From positions 30,540 through 94,539 of the forward strand of contig NZ_WTEX01000009.1 in assembly GCF_009795845.1 (NCBI RefSeq): a stretch of 64,000 bases of DNA. Direction: 5' to 3'. Shown here in pieces: positions 63,862 through 64,000 of this stretch. The stretch comes from Gilliamella sp. Lep-s35. GTDB taxonomy: Bacteria > Pseudomonadota > Gammaproteobacteria > Enterobacterales > Orbaceae. The notes beneath the pieces are model-generated. The model was not told where the DNA came from, made no database searches, and saw only the letters and a program-made list of their open reading frames with translations. A program made the position numbers and the translations under genes. Position 1 is the stretch's first letter, and each line of letters opens with the position of its first letter.

Positions 63862-64000
63862 AGAAAAATAACTGAACACCAAATTGTATCGATATTAAAA
63901 GAAGCTGAAGCGGGCATTCCCGTTAAAGAGCTTTGCCGTAAATATGGCATGGGTAATTCAACTTTCTATAAATGGCGGGAAAAATACGGCGGAATGGAAA
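63862..64000 (+). mobile_element. IS3-family transposase OrfA, 5' part (runs off the right edge)
   Basis: The forward frame reads TEHQIVSILKEAEAGIPVKE, then LCRKYGMGNSTFYKWREKYGGME, the HTH of IS3-family OrfA (IS407/IS2-like group). A TAA stop lies directly before the Arg-Lys-Ile-Thr start of the conserved region and no ATG is seen, so the copy may be decayed or use an unusual start. The rest is outside the window. Confidence 0.75.

Noticed and set aside
63726..63950. Minus-strand frame of 74 codons at the right edge
   Set aside because: It runs antisense through the HAD relic, the inverted repeat and the transposase HTH, which are better explained on the plus strand.

Overview
The window is ordinary chromosomal DNA from an AT-rich gammaproteobacterium. 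Gene order and protein sequences follow the Enterobacterales/Pasteurellaceae pattern: rpsB-tsf, a complete isc operon, S10-spc-alpha ribosomal operons in the standard order, slt-trpR, Rob, SlyX/SlyD and a Haemophilus-type TehB. The low G+C content together with a large sugar-uptake repertoire (sucrose csc genes, galactitol PTS, gluconate/Entner-Doudoroff genes) suggests the Orbales, for example a Gilliamella-like insect-gut symbiont. That placement is an inference, not something the sequence proves.

Layout. 1-3.8 kb: the rpsB-tsf translation operon on the minus strand with its S2 leader, then cobB and mtgA, separated by two stretches of decayed DNA (transposase-like debris, a mobB-like remnant and an 84-bp direct repeat). 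3.7-6.5 kb: deoC-deoR-dxr behind two DeoR boxes. 6.5-13.7 kb: a sucrose regulon (cscK, cscA, cscR, cscB) with a SulP anion transporter gene lying between cscA and cscR. 13.8-25.8 kb: housekeeping genes (cysE, tilS, metC, a phosphopantetheinyl transferase, a PTP-like phosphatase, pepB, ppiA, gntX/comF, nfuA, rob, trpR, slt). 25.9-31.2 kb: iscRSUA-hscBA-fdx. 31.3-45.3 kb: S10, spc and alpha operons with recognisable autoregulatory leaders. 45.4-50.2 kb: slyX, radC, slyD, fabI, tehB, fmt. 50.4-57.2 kb: a small membrane protein with an internal duplication, an SLC13-type transporter, poxB, and gntK-edd. 57.5-63.7 kb: a galactitol PTS and tagatose pathway cluster (gatABC, gatD, gatR, lacC-type kinase, gatY). 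The right edge has a truncated HAD phosphatase remnant and the start of an IS3-family orfA.

How the genes work together. Sucrose enters unphosphorylated through CscB, CscA hydrolyses it, and CscK phosphorylates the fructose. CscR-type TTAACGTTAA palindromes lie before both cscA and cscB, and a perfect CRP box lies between cscK and cscA. Galactitol is taken up and phosphorylated by GatABC and oxidised by GatD to tagatose 6-phosphate. A LacC-type kinase then makes the bisphosphate and GatY cleaves it. No gatZ is present in the window. GntK and Edd feed gluconate into the Entner-Doudoroff route.

I found no convincing unknown multi-gene system, defence island, prophage or CRISPR array. The points most worth a second look are the hybrid gat/lac pathway without GatZ, a CobB sirtuin that has lost its zinc cysteines and the Arg of its YxxR motif, the deoR-dxr coupling, and a small membrane protein carrying a fresh 93-bp tandem duplication.
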